From Diospyros lotus (Eukaryota; Streptophyta; Magnoliopsida; Ericales; Ebenaceae), in NCBI RefSeq assembly GCF_014633365.1, contig NC_068349.1, positions 14,832,753-14,896,752 of the forward strand: DNA of 64,000 nucleotides, written 5' to 3'. Numbering within the stretch: position 1 is the stretch's first letter; every line of letters begins with the position of its first letter. A program made the position numbers and the translations under genes. Shown piece after piece: positions 22,378-34,131 of the stretch. The notes beneath the pieces were generated by a model that saw only the letters and a program-made list of their open reading frames with translations, had not been told where the DNA came from and made no database searches.

Positions 22378-24133
22378 CTACTGGCAGTTGAAACAAGTGA
22401 TTCCTCTCTTAGGGCAGTTCTGGTTGAGATGTCCCTCTTCTCCACAGTTGTAGCAACCTTTCATTCCAAGCCGACACGGCTTTCCAGGGTGTTGCTTCTG
22501 ACATCTTTCGCACGGAGTACTAGGCTTGAACTTCGGCCTCTGGAGATCCAGCTTCTTGCCTACTTTATGACCGCTCACTTGCTGACTTTCTCCTTGGATA
22601 GCTTCGATCCGGCTTAAGTTAGCCTCAGTGGTAAAGGCTTGTAATACCACTTCTATATAAGACTAAGTACTTATACTGCTCAAGGCCCTCTGAAGCCTCA
22701 GATTCAGCCCCCCAAAAAACTTCTGAGCTTTGATCCTTTCATCCCTTCATAAATAGGCATGTACCTGATCAATCGGCTAAAGGCATCCTCATACTGGGCG
22801 ACAGTCATGTCCCTGGTTTGCTTTAACTCCATAAATTCTCTTTCTTTCTTCATTCTTAGATTTAGGGGAAAGTACTTCTCATTAAAGAGTTCCTTGAATC
22901 GTTCCCAGGTGATGTAGGGTGCCCTGGCTCGAGGGGTCATTGCTCTTTTTACTCTTTTCCACAACCTATTTGCCTCGTCTTGAAGCATAAAGGTGGCACA
23001 GTTGACTTTCTCTTCTTCCCCATAATGCAAGTGGTCTAGCAGCTTTTCCGTTTGTTCGATCCAAGCTTCCCTTGAAAGACGGGAGGATTTTATCGATGGT
23101 AGAGGTCGAGCATGTTGACCATATGGCCGTCTCAGGAGTGAGTTTCTTGCATGAATCCCACCATGCTCCCCAGTATTCGCTCTATTTGATCCAGTCGACT
23201 ACTCCCAGTCTCCTGGGTAGAGTCGCCTTCCGGGTGCCCACTTGCGTTTCCTTCTGTATTGTTAGCTTGTTGATTGGGCATCCTAGATCCTACTGTTAAC
23301 CTCATTTGAGTGTTCACCATCTGAAAAGGAAGTAGCATTCCAGATTAGATAATAGGGTCTTACCATTCGATAAGGTAAATCCTTCATTAATTCTACAGAT
23401 ATTATACATTTGACTGCAAAATGTCATAGGTACACACTACATAAGTCACGTAGATCATAGACAACACACTATACAGGTCATGTAGATAATTAGAGCATTT
23501 TTAGCTAGATCTACTTTGGTCCGGATGACCTCCATATCCAAATGTTCTCTTCGTCTTCGAACTCGTATGGCGGTCCCTCAAGATCGTCCTTAACCTCTTC
23601 GTTCTCTTCCTCGTCCTCAGAGTCTGTGTCCTCAAACTCGAGAGGGTCATCTTCGGCCCAAAATATACGTATGTTGTCTTCCTCTTCTGCTTCAATCAGA
23701 TCTCCCATCTCTCTTACTTCTCCTGCCTCGATTGGGTTCCCCATTCCTTCTTCCTTTTCCTCCTCGAGCGGGTCTCCCATTTCTTCGTCAGGTTCCTCTG
23801 CTAGTACCAGCTCATATAGCTCCACTAGTAGCTCACGAATTCCTGTGCAATAAAGACGGAATTTAGGGAACTGCTCACCCTGCCGAACCCAATCTGCGAA
23901 GTCCTGTAGGTCGCCTTCCAAGACATCGACCATCATGTCTATCTAGAGCTGGACTAGGTTAGGCTAGAATCGATAACTCGGGGGTACATCGTCGAGGATT
24001 TCATCCATTTGGACTAGATGTTCCATGATACCCTCATTTGGTTCCGAGATCCGATTCTCCAGACAATGTGCCCAATGATCACCCAAGACCTGCTCTGAGA
24101 AGTTTCCAGCCATCCTGTCATCACAACTTCCAT
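22378..24133 (-). pseudogene. Gag polyprotein region with zinc knuckle
   Basis: From 5' to 3' on the minus strand: a leader with a very acidic Glu/Asp stretch (23511-23936), a Gln/Ser-rich linker (23132-23338), the capsid-like retrotransposon gag domain at 22704-23030 (ATFMLQDEANRLWKRV, FNEKYFP, ELKQTRDMTVAQYEDAFSRL) and a CCHC zinc knuckle CYNCGEEGHLNQNC near 22420-22470. Several ATGs follow the primer site (24131-24133, 24111-24113) and I cannot tell which is used. At least four frame breaks split it. Confidence 0.8.
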
Positions 24134-24209
24134 TAGTACCCCTAACTGTCCTCGAGTTGGTACTTCTAACCTTCTTAGGTCCTTGATATAAGTGCTCTAC
24201 TTGGTTGAG

Positions 24210-24221
24210 CTCTGATATCAA
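24210..24221 (-). other. Primer binding site of the chromovirus
   Basis: On the minus strand it reads TGATATCAGAGC, one base from TGGTATCAGAGC, which pairs with the 3' end of plant initiator tRNA-Met. It starts one base after the 5' LTR. Confidence 0.9.
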
Positions 24222-24222
24222 C

Positions 24223-26313
24223 TGTAACACCCCACTTACCCTGAGCATGTTATGCCTTAGGGAATTGGGTCTTATTTTTTTTTTTTTTTTTTGAAACTAC
24301 ATTATTCCCAAATTTCCTAAGACCTATATGGTGCTTGACGGAATATTCCATACACTAGAGATAAATATCATCTTATAAAATGGAAGCTGAATCAAACCTG
24401 CTCATGGCATTACATACGTAAATAACTAAACATGGCATTTATTACAAAGTTAATACATAAGCTTCTGAAGATAAATTAAAACGTACATAATTCTTAAACT
24501 ATTCATATTACAACATAACATGGCACATTTACTTGTTTCTTGACGTCTCGCATCACTACACATCTTCAACCTCTGTATCATCACTGCAAATCCCGACTAG
24601 AACGTCGAATGTTCCAGGGGCGAACCCAAGTTAGATGATGAACCATCTAAGTAAGGGTACATAATGCTATATCATGTGTGTATGCAATGTCTTTCCTCGT
24701 AGGTGTCAACTGCACCCCTCATGCTACCTACCATTTTTGCGGCCACCTCTTTCGAAGCCGGGGTGTATGGGTGCACCCTTGGTAAAACAACGGTGCCAGT
24801 TCGTATTGCCTACGGCCTCAATGCAAGTGATCAATGATATCAACGTATATTTATACATTTCATAATCATGTCATATATGCAGTCTACGTGATGGGTACAT
24901 ATTAGAATATGTTAATATGATGAAAACATTCTCGAAGATAAACATTTATAACCGTACTAAGCTTTAAAACGGTACACTTACTGTTAAGTTATCTTGAGAA
25001 ACGTGCCAGCCTCGAAAATCGTGTCGAGCGGGCTATTTCCCATTCCTCTTGCCCTAAGGGACTCCTAAAATATTAAATTTATTTTCAGAATATTACTTTA
25101 CTATTTTTTCATAATTTCTAAAATTTCTCTTTATTTCCAAGCCTTAATGCTTCAAAATTACATAATAATTATCTAAAATTTCATATAATCCAATTTCTCT
25201 TTACTAATATTCCTTAAATAATATTTCTAGCCTTCTGGAATTTTCTTGGAATTTTCCAAATTAAACTCCTATTTTTTCCTTATTTCCATAATATAAAAAT
25301 TACTTAAATAAATAATAAATTTAGCATTTTCCAAAGCATTTTCACAAAATAAAACATAAACAATATTCTAGATTTTCTGAAATTTTTTCAAAATTTTTCA
25401 AAACTTTTTCCTATTTTTATTTTATTTTCTTTTCCTTTCTTTCCTTTTCTTTTCTTTCCCCTTTTTTTTTCTTTTCTTTTTTTTTTTCTTGTAAGCGCAT
25501 GGAAGGCACACGTCTTCTTCCCACTCGCCGGCGCGTGCAGCCATGCACCCATCTGGTTCGTTTTCTCCGGCGGCCCTCTCGCCGCCGGCGACGATGTCGA
25601 GCTTCCAAGCTTCAAAAGAAGCTTCCTTCCCCCTTAATTTCGACCTCCCGAACCCGATTATGGCGTTAAATTTTAGAAAGAAGCACGAGAAGTACCTCGA
25701 TTTTGCATTTGAAGGCGCAGCTCCGGCGAAGTCACGATTTTTCGGCGAGCTTGATTCCTCCTTCTCTACTGCTCCGTTGGCCACCAAACGCTCCAGAAAT
25801 GTTGCCCACGAATCAAGGATCAAAACCCTACTCTCAAATCCTCTCAACACTGCCCCAAATGCCCGATCTAAGTAATGAAATTTTTGGATGAATGGCCTTG
25901 CTCAAACTCGGCTATTTATAGCCCAAACTTGGCGTGTCCTATCCCATCACGATCGCCACACGTCCGGGAAGCCACTCCGATGATCACCTCTTCATTAATT
26001 GCCCTCTTTCTCCCTGGTTTGCTTGTTGCAGGCGCAGCCAGGACATGGCGCGCGCCTGCTTTGATTTTTCTAGATTTTTTAGATTTTTTTCTATATATAC
26101 ATACATACATATACATATTTATAATACACATACATACTTACATACGAGTCTATATATACATACAGTAATACAAAATCCCAATTATGATGTTTTTACTATC
26201 TACCTTATTTAATTATAAATTTAACTACTAAATTTATACATACCCACTAAAATTTGAATAATTCTCTAGGGCTTAAAATTATGATTTTATTTATGCTGAC
26301 CTAGGGTATTACA
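24223..26313 (-). repeat. 5' LTR of the chromovirus
   Basis: Collinear with 16684-18802. The TATA-like CTATAAATAG is the complement of 25912-25921, so transcription should run leftward from about 25880. As in the other LTR, a GC-rich leader (25500-25850) leads into a purine-rich tract (25420-25500, minus-strand sense). Confidence 0.92.
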
Positions 26314-26568
26314 AATTCCATCCATCATCACTACCTTATGTTCAACTCCTTCTAAGAGAACACATACCTTAGGCTTTTATCGCTAGTGAAAATATCAAAC
26401 ATCTCATTGTACAAGTAGTGCCTCCATAGCTTCAAACCATATCCTACAACTACCAATTCCAAGTCATGTGTTGGGTAATGTAACCCATTCCTTTTGAATT
26501 AGCATGATCCATATGCAACCACTCATCCATTTGGCATTAACATGCAGCCCAACCATATTATTGGATAT
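26314..26568 (-). pseudogene. Old Ty3/gypsy pol fragment (RNase H to RT), truncated
   Basis: It resumes the old gypsy element after the AATTC duplication. It matches 20500-20720 of the complete element by order and similarity (for example 'ttgtacaagtagtgcctcca' against 'tgccatataaataatgtcta'). Similarity fades at about 26568, so the rest of RT, gag and the 5' LTR of the old element are missing. Confidence 0.6.
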
Positions 26569-27533
26569 GAACCCTTAAGACTAGTTCTTAGTAACACAAA
26601 CGGACTCGATCTTTGTAATTCTTTAATTATCAACAAAAATGCAAGTTTATATTTTAATTTAAATTGTAATATGATTTAAATTAAAACATATATCCATTAG
26701 TATAATGAGCGGATACCATCCTTAAGAGTTAAGGGTATGAGCAATGATTAATCCATGATTCGTTATGCTGTAAACATATTCCTAGCTATAGAGTTCCTAA
26801 TGTGGATAATCGCAACTAGTAAAGGCTAACACATCGTCTTTCTTCTTGTTTAGTATAAAATGCTAAAGATAAAGGTTGGTAAGTCTAATGTCATTCTATA
26901 TGAGATATGAAAGGAAGATGAATGGGTGCTCATTACATGAACGAGTTCGCTAAACAGGACTATTAACATCAAATCACATGGATCTTTAGTCACATGTCAA
27001 TAATTCAATGTTAGATGTGTATGTGTAACTAGTCCTTAGACCTGAGATAACAAAATGCTTATGCACTAGTGGATTAGGAAATCAATGATGCTATATAATT
27101 GTTCTAATCAAGAATAATTATACGTATTTATGTGCTTAATGTAGTGGTTCATAAGGTATGTGTACATCAAACATGGAATCTATCATCTCAAGGTATGCAA
27201 GGAGGATATCCTATACGATCTAATAATCACTTAACGATAAATCCTCACCCGAGATATTATGATGATGGAAAGTGTATTCCATGAGTTGTCATATTAGTTA
27301 AGAAGGATTTTAGATTTAGTCATATAACAAGATTGAGACATTTGACTTACTATCCATGATCTTATCTTGTCGAGAATGATAAAGGGACCATATAGCATGA
27401 AGTTGTAGCATAAAGGTTCACTATATTCGCTTTACATTAAATTGGGTAATTATGATATATTGTTAATTAAATGTCACTTGTGACTTATGAGAATCAATAT
27501 GAGATTATTCTCGTTGCCAATTTAATTGTAAAC
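26569..27533. other. Unassigned AT-rich repeat-like sequence
   Basis: No open frame of note on either strand. The style and the downstream pieces (28829-29382, 33942-34131 and 47854-48233, which look contiguous once insertions are removed) suggest one disrupted LTR-like sequence, but I could not define its termini. Confidence 0.35.
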
Positions 27534-28825
27534 TGCTACAAAAAAATTAGCATTTAGCAGCAGTTTTTTTTTACATTTAACAGCTGTTTTAAATCGTGCA
27601 AAGAGATTTAGTAGCGCTTTTCAAAATCGTCGCTAAATCAGACGACGGGGAGCATTTAGCGGCGTTTTTCAGCAACCGCTGGAGTAACCACCGCTAATTA
27701 TATTTTTTGCGATGGTTTCTAAACCACTGCAAAATAAGTGATTTAGCAGTGGTTCTTAAAATATTTAGCAGCGGTTTCAAAACTGCCGTAAAAATAAAAA
27801 AAACTAAAATTTTAATTGCCAGGCGTGCGCACAAGCGTAAACGGCCTTACCGCCCAAGCCTAGCCCTGCTCGCGCCCTCACGGGCAATTAGCCCATGCGC
27901 GCCACGTGGCCGCATGTTTGCACGCCACGTGACGATGCTGGAAATTAACTTCCAGCCTTCCCCTCCCTTAGTTTTGAACCCAAGACCTCCCTTATGTGCC
28001 CGCGCGAACCACCTGATCTGCGAAACCTCCTAATTATATATGCGCACATATAAATTATATACTAATCCAACCACTATATTTCAAAATTATATTTTATATT
28101 TTTTAATATAAATTAAAAAACATTAATTAATTGCTTATTTTTTAAAAGAATAAAGAAATAAATTGAGTTAAATTAAATAAACTAATTGACTAAAAAATAA
28201 AAAGAAGATTTTATATATTTTTGAAAAATTATTAAAATTTTATATATTAAAATGTTTTTAAATTTCTTTTTATTTTTTTAAATTAAATTTTTTAAAGAAT
28301 TTTTCAATTAATTTAAATTAAATTTTAAATTTATTTTTAATTAAATTAACATTTAAAATTAAAAACCACTACAAAATTCATTAAAAATTAAATTTTGCTT
28401 AAGAAAATAAGAAACCGCCGCTAAATTCAATTTTTAATGAATTTGGCGGCGGTTTTTAAAAGCCGTCGCAAATGTTAATTCAATTTTAATTTTGAATTAT
28501 TTAATTATTTTTAAATTTCACTACATTTTTTCAAAAATCGCTGCTAAATTCAATTTTTTGATGAATTTTGAGGTGATTTTTCAAAATCGTCGCAAATGTT
28601 AATTTAATTTTAATTTTTAACTATTTAATTATTTTTTAAATTTAGCAGCGGTTTCTTAGAAATCACCGTGAAATTTAATTTAATCTTTTAATTATTTAAT
28701 TATTTTCTTAATTTAGCGATGGTTCTTTGAAAACCACTATAAAATGTTTAAAAAAATCAGTACAAATTACCATGTTTTGCGACAATTTTAAAAATCACTG
28801 CAAAAAAATAAATTTTTTTGTAGTG
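27534..28825. mobile_element. Non-autonomous CACTA element, family II copy 2, TSD AAC
   Basis: Termini are TGCTACAAAAAAATTAG (CACTAC with two changes) and AATTTTTTTGTAGTG. The 3-bp duplication AAC is exact (27531-27533, 28826-28828). Subterminal repeats such as GCAGCGGTTT, AACCGCCGCTAAATTC and AATTTGGCGGCGG match the family of 15447-16489. The GC-rich core (27815-28020) gives a 108-codon plus-strand frame (27707-28033) with no recognisable domain. There is no transposase. Confidence 0.82.
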
Positions 28826-28828
28826 AAC

Positions 28829-29387
28829 CTATAAAATTTCACCCAAAAGAAATTACAAGAGAAGAAGGGTAAATTAGTAATTCTAGAAATTACTAATTGT
28901 GGAGCATTTATTTTAAAGGAAACAAGAATAATAAAGTAATTTTATTATGAATTAAATTACTAATATTTTTCAAAGTTGGATTAGGATTTAATGTTAGCAC
29001 ATTAAATTCTAAACCAAAGAGGTATATTACTGAATTGTTCAACAAAATATATACTTTGCCTTCTCTCCCGGGAGGGTCTTCAGGGGCCTTATTCCCAAAA
29101 GACCTGAGTATCCTTTAGAAGATCCTTTAGGGACCAACTTCCATGAAGGCCTAAGTAGTCTTTTGAAGACCTTTAGGGGATTGCTTCCCCAAAGGCTTAA
29201 CTAGTCTTTCGAAGACCCTTCGGGGACCAACTTCCCCGAAGGCCTAGGTAATCTTCCAAAGACCCTTTGGGGACTAATTCCCCAAAGGCTTAACTAGTCT
29301 TTCGAAGACCCTTTGGGTCCTAGCTTCCCCAAAGGCTTGGTTCTCCCAAAGCCTAACCTAGTGATGGTCAAGCACCTTCATCGAAAG
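28829..29387. repeat. Unassigned sequence ending in a palindromic minisatellite
   Basis: 28829-29050 is AT-rich and featureless. 29055-29345 is a degenerate tandem repeat of about 55-60 bases built on CCAAAGGCTTAACTAGTC and TTTCGAAGACCCTTTGGG. CCCCAAAGG and CCTTTGGGG halves give each unit self-complementarity. GAAAG at 29383-29387 is the target duplication of the LTR that follows. Confidence 0.65.
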
Positions 29388-32300
29388 TATAATACCCAAG
29401 AATTTTCAAACGACTCAAGAGTAATTTTAACTTGGGCCTTAGGTGAAATTTCTAAAAGATTTGGGGCTTAAATATAATCTTTTATAGATATCAGTATTGA
29501 ATCGACTACAGGGAGTACCCTGGAACCTAGATATCTAAGGAAAATTATATGGAATTGACGAGTGTTCCAAGAATAGCCCGGTGAGGATGTTCGGTTCAGA
29601 CTAAAAAATCTAATCGTTGTAGGGGACCTCCAGGGAATCAACGGAACCTTGAAGTGGTCTTGGGATGAAACAATAGCCCGGTGAGGACGTTGGGGTAAAA
29701 TCATTTTTATCAAGTAATCTTAAAGTTATTAATTTTGCATTTTCAGTATTGTAATGAAAATTAATTTGAGGTTTGAGGATGTAATTGTAATTAGAGATTT
29801 TACAAGTTGAATTAAGAGAAAAATTAAGGGGTTAATATGTAATTTGTAACGGCCCGCTTTTCGGGCGCGTCATAAATTGGGACAATTATGGGATAATAAT
29901 TTTTTTTTTCCTTTCAAACTAATCCTAAATCACATCATACCTCGAATCTGTCCCAGAACTTCCTATCATTTTTCTCAAAAGAGAATTATCATACACATCA
30001 AATGCAGAAGCAAGAATCGAACCTGATACCTTAACATTGATCATAAATCAATTCTCACATCATCGTTTCTCAACATAACTTAATACATAGCATAAGTTCT
30101 CAACTAACATTAACCCTAAATAAGATTATACATCATCATTCCTTAAAACATTCAGAATTCAAGGTAGTAGAACTTAAATACACAGACTACATAACATACA
30201 TTTCATTCCTCATGCACTCTGTTAAGTGGCATTTCATGCTCATTCATCCTCGTATCTGTTACAATCTTCATCTGGAACGTTTGAATATTCCAGAGGCAAA
30301 GCCCAAGTTAGATAATGAATCATCTAAGTAAGGGTATAGAAAACATATTTCGTGCATGAATGCAATATCTTACTCATCGTAAGGGTCAACTGCACCTTTC
30401 ATGCAATTCACCATTTTTGCGGCCACCTCTTTCGAAGCCGAGGTGTATGGGTGCACCAGTGGTAAAGCAGCGGTGACAATTCATGCTCCTTACTTCTATA
30501 ATGCATGTGATCAATGATATCAATGTGTACATATGTATTTCATAGCATGTCATGTACGCAGTCTACGTGATGGATACATAACAGAGCATGGCAATATGAT
30601 GAAAGCATCCCTGAGGATCGAGGTTTGAAACATAAATCACCTACAACCAACCATTTTCCATAAAACTAAATCCAGTTGGGAAGTACTACTTACATTTTCA
30701 AGCTTATTGGACTACCTCGATATTTGCGCATGTCTCGAAAGTCGTGCATCACCTTGATTTGCATGCCAACCTCAAAATTCGCACAAGTCGCTTCAACTTT
30801 AAGCCTCAAAGCATCCTAATCACCACATTTATTTAAATAAGTATTAAAACCTATTTTTTCATAATTTCTTGTATTTTGTTTATTTTTCCTCTCTATTTCT
30901 TCCTATTTTTCCTCAATAAATCCAAACTAAATATTTCTCAAATATTTCGCTATGACAATTCATAAAATAATATTCCAGAATTTTTGAAATTTTTTAAGAA
31001 ATTTTATTTATCTTAACCTAGCCTTTCCGACTTCCTTGGTATGCATGTCATATCCTCGAAACGCGTGCCTAAACCACTTTCTCACCCAAAATCTATGAAA
31101 TATTAATTCATCTCAATTTCCTATTTTTTTGAGATTTTTCGATATTTTTTCCTTTTCTTTTTTTCTTTTCTTTTTCTTTTTTCTTCTTTTCTCCTTCTTC
31201 TTCCTCTTCTTCTTCTTCCTCCCGCCTGCGTGCGACCTACCATGGCTACCGTCGCCCACGTGTTGCCGCCTCCCTCGCTGCCCGCTGGCGCCTCGGTCGG
31301 CCGCTACATCGACCGCACCACGCTCGCTGCCGCAAGCTACATCGGAGCAGCCTCCCCTGCCTCACATCCGGCTGTTAAGCTCGTGGCCATGGCCGCTTGG
31401 AAGCTTGCGGCTGCCTCCATGACCACCATCGCACGCCATTACCTCAGCCGACCTCTGTTTGCTAGCTGCCCGATCGCCCCCTTATTGTCCAGCAGCTAGA
31501 GCTCGAGGCCATAGCTGCCATGGTCGCGGCTTTGCTGCTTCTGGCCATTCCCGTGGCTTCATCTCTCTCTCTCTCTTTCTCTCTCATTGCTTCGATGCCT
31601 CTCAATCGACCAAAGCCATTGCCAATTTATAATCTCCACTGCCTTGGCCACTACTCCATTCGAATACATATATATATATTATACATCATATTAATTGCTC
31701 AATCCCTCAAATCTTCAAACGCGACCAACCCCATACCTCTTACAGACTTCTCTCCTTAATTCATGCTGCCACAATCTTCCCATTTTGCAGCCAAAATCTC
31801 AGCCATTAAAGCTTCACAGAAGCTGGCCATTTGTCATTCACGCACACGCATCTATCTATATATATATAATTATATATCACACTATAATAATAGAGAAATT
31901 ACACATTTAAATCTCAAATTTCATCTCTAATTCACTTAGACAATTTTCTAATTGCAATTACGCCCTTAAACCTCAAATTAATTTATATCCCAATACCGAA
32001 AACGCGTAATTAATAATCCAAGATTACTCGATAAAGACGATTTCATCTCAGTATCCTTACCGGGCTATCATTTCATCTCGAAACCACTGAAGGGTTGCTC
32101 ATTACAGAAAATCGGAGCCCCCTTAGCCTTCTGTTGACTTCCCAAAGGTCTCCTACAACGATTTAGTTTTACAGCCTAAAGGGAATCTGCATTTTAGCTG
32201 TACCAAAAATCGTTCCTAATTCGATTTCTTTCGATACCATAAGTCCTATCTCGCAACGTTCGTAGAGACCCTATCATTTTCTTTAGACAATTTCACCCCG

Positions 32301-33936
32301 AGACATTCCTTGTAGTTGATTCGGTACTTATAACTGCTATTAAGTCAATTTTTTGATATTCTAAACTTATCGAAATTACGTGGCAACTTCATACAAATAT
32401 GGGGTATTACATAATTTCTTTTTAACTTATAGTGTAATATATAGTTATATATATATATATATATACGTATGTGGGTGTAAGGTGGAGCTTCTGTGAAGCT
32501 TGAGGTGGAGCTTCTGCCAGCTTAGGGGCTAACGTGGCTTCAAGAAATGATGATTAAGGCTGGTTTGAGGCAGTGGGTTTCCTATAAATAGGGGTCGATT
32601 GAGAGCAAAATGGAAATGAAGAAGGAATGTGGCCGAGAGTTTTCAACAAGAGAGAGAGTGGTTGAGAGCTCGAAGAGGTCGAGGGAGAAACTAGGAGGCG
32701 ATGCAAAAGGCCGGAAGCGGCCAAAGCAAGCCGCAATAGTAAGCAGTTGCCAGCGATCACGAGCAACTGCCAGCGATAAGGCTGGAAGATGCGCGGGTGG
32801 TGGCGGTAGTGCGCGCAGGTTGTGCAAGAGGAAGGAAGAAGAAGCAGGGAGAAGGAGAAGAAAGAAGAAGAAGAAAGAAAAAGAAAAAAGAAAAGAAAAG
32901 AAAAATAAAAAAAGAAAAAGAAATGAGGAAAAATATGGAAAAGCTTCCGAAAATTTTCAGAAAATTCTAGGAGCTAATATGGGGCTAAAGGGGCATGTTG
33001 AGACCAGAAAATTATTCTGGCTCATATTTTGAGGCAAGGAACGCATACCAAGGAAGCTCGAGAGGCTAAGTTAAGGTGAATGGTTCTATCCCAAAAGCTT
33101 AATTTGGTTTTGTATAAATGTTTTGTCGGAATTACTCTTGATTCATTATCATGTTGTGCATATCGAATTTCTTGAATATTGCATCAACTAGTTATGTTCA
33201 TAAAATGCATAGGATGTTGGCTTTTCATGACATTTTTATATCTGAAGTCATATCATTGTTATGATGTCTGGTAGGACGAGATGGGGTCTTCTTGAGAATG
33301 GAGAAAGGTTAATCCCAGTGATCGGGTGATGTGGATAGGCACCCGGAGATTAAGTATGTTGCAGCAAAGTCAATCCCAACAGTGTGTGGAATGGATTTTC
33401 CATGGGAGATTGAGTATGCCAAGGAGATTTCTCAAGTTAGACGTGTTACATGTTGTCGTAGTCTGTATATGCCATGCTCATGAACATACATGCATTCTAT
33501 AAAATGTTTTTATGCCATCACTTAGATGATTCAGCATTTAATCTGGGTTATGCCCCTAGAACATTCAAACGTTCCAGACGAGGGTTGCGGCAGAGGCGAG
33601 GACATGGTCAGTTAAAGCTAATGGAGTACAAGCATGATAGATGTTGGTTTCATTTCTTAAAGTCATGTAATCTTTATTTGATTTGAATTCAGTTGTATGA
33701 ACGATTATTGTAATCTATGATAATAAGTTTGTTATTTCCGCTGCGTAATGATATGCCTTGTTTAGCTTAGGTTTATTAATCTTGATAGTTAAAGGGGCAG
33801 GACTGGGGTTCTGGGATTTTGTGAGCATGTGAAAATTATTCTTTGAAACACTGCGTTTGTTGAACTTATGTATGGAAGAAAAATAAAATCCCAGTAAATT
33901 CCTTATAGTGGCATGCTGACGAGGCGGGGTGTTACA
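29388..33936 (+). mobile_element. Solo LTR (chromovirus type) interrupted by another LTR, TSD GAAAG
   Basis: It begins TATAATACCC (TG expected) and ends GGCGGGGTGTTACA. The duplication GAAAG is exact (29383-29387 and 33937-33941). Removing the inner LTR (29845-32416) leaves about 1.98 kb. In plus orientation it has a TATA box CTATAAAT (32582-32589), a GC-rich leader, a purine-rich tract (32830-32930) and, near 33530-33600, the complement of a conserved block in the other chromovirus LTRs ('agaacattcaaacgttcc'). No internal domain, so it is a solo LTR. The 140-codon frame at 32610-33032 lies in the leader and is discussed under findings. Confidence 0.85.
29845..32411 (-). mobile_element. Solo LTR inserted head-on into the LTR at 29388, TSD TAATT
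   Basis: It starts TGTAACGGCCC and ends GGGGTATTACA, with an exact TAATT duplication (29840-29844, 32412-32416). Length is 2567 bp. Similarity to the chromovirus LTRs is plain at 30300-30560 (for example 'ttgcggccacctctttcgaa'). On the minus strand a TATA-like ATTATAAATT (complement of about 31624-31633) precedes a GC-rich leader and a purine tract (31140-31220). Plus-strand frames of 80-97 codons at 31129-31500 run through this leader and are not judged to be genes. Confidence 0.85.
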
Positions 33937-33941
33937 GAAAG

Positions 33942-34131
33942 GGTCATGCCACGTGTCCTTGTGCATACGTACCATGTGTCCAGGCTTGTCACACATCCCA
34001 GTCTTCTGATGGATATAAATACCCCCCGACCCTTCATCTTCCAGACTAGCCCCCAAATTCGAAGACCTCCTCCGTGCATAACTCTTCTAAAAAGTCTCTA
34101 CTCTTTTGAAGTCACCATCCATGTTACATTG
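33942..34131 (+). promoter_or_regulatory. LTR-like promoter segment with TATA box
   Basis: It contains GGATATAAATACCCCCCGA at about 34011-34029, a good plant TATA box, followed by C-rich and pyrimidine-rich leader sequence. It continues the unassigned sequence at 28829-29382 and is cut at 34131 by another LTR. It is probably the promoter of the disrupted LTR retrotransposon and not of a host gene. Confidence 0.45.

Larger units (their letters stand above)
16684..26313 (-). mobile_element. Complete Ty3/gypsy chromovirus (Tekay/Del-like), 9.6 kb
   Basis: Two LTRs (16684-18802 and 24223-26313) enclose a 5.4-kb interior with gag, protease, reverse transcriptase, RNase H, integrase and a C-terminal chromodomain-like region in Ty3/gypsy order on the minus strand. 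The exact 5-bp duplication AATTC flanks it (16679-16683, 26314-26318). A primer site complementary to initiator tRNA-Met and a polypurine tract are present. Stops, frameshifts and a mutated reverse transcriptase active site show it can no longer move by itself. By eye the first 190 bases of the two LTRs differ at roughly a dozen positions, so it is not recent. Lineage is inferred from the integrase C-terminus and LTR length. Confidence 0.92.

Noticed and set aside
23542..23853. Ser-rich plus-strand frame of 103 codons
   Set aside because: Complement of the acidic Glu/Asp stretch of the chromovirus gag leader, where GAA/GAG/GAC complements read as Ser codons.
27707..28033. 108-codon frame as a transposase
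   Set aside because: It spans the GC-rich core and subterminal repeats of a non-autonomous CACTA element and has no transposase motif.
31129..31500. Ala/Pro-rich frames as host exons
   Set aside because: They run antisense to the leader of a solo LTR with an exact target duplication, and start in a CT-rich tract.
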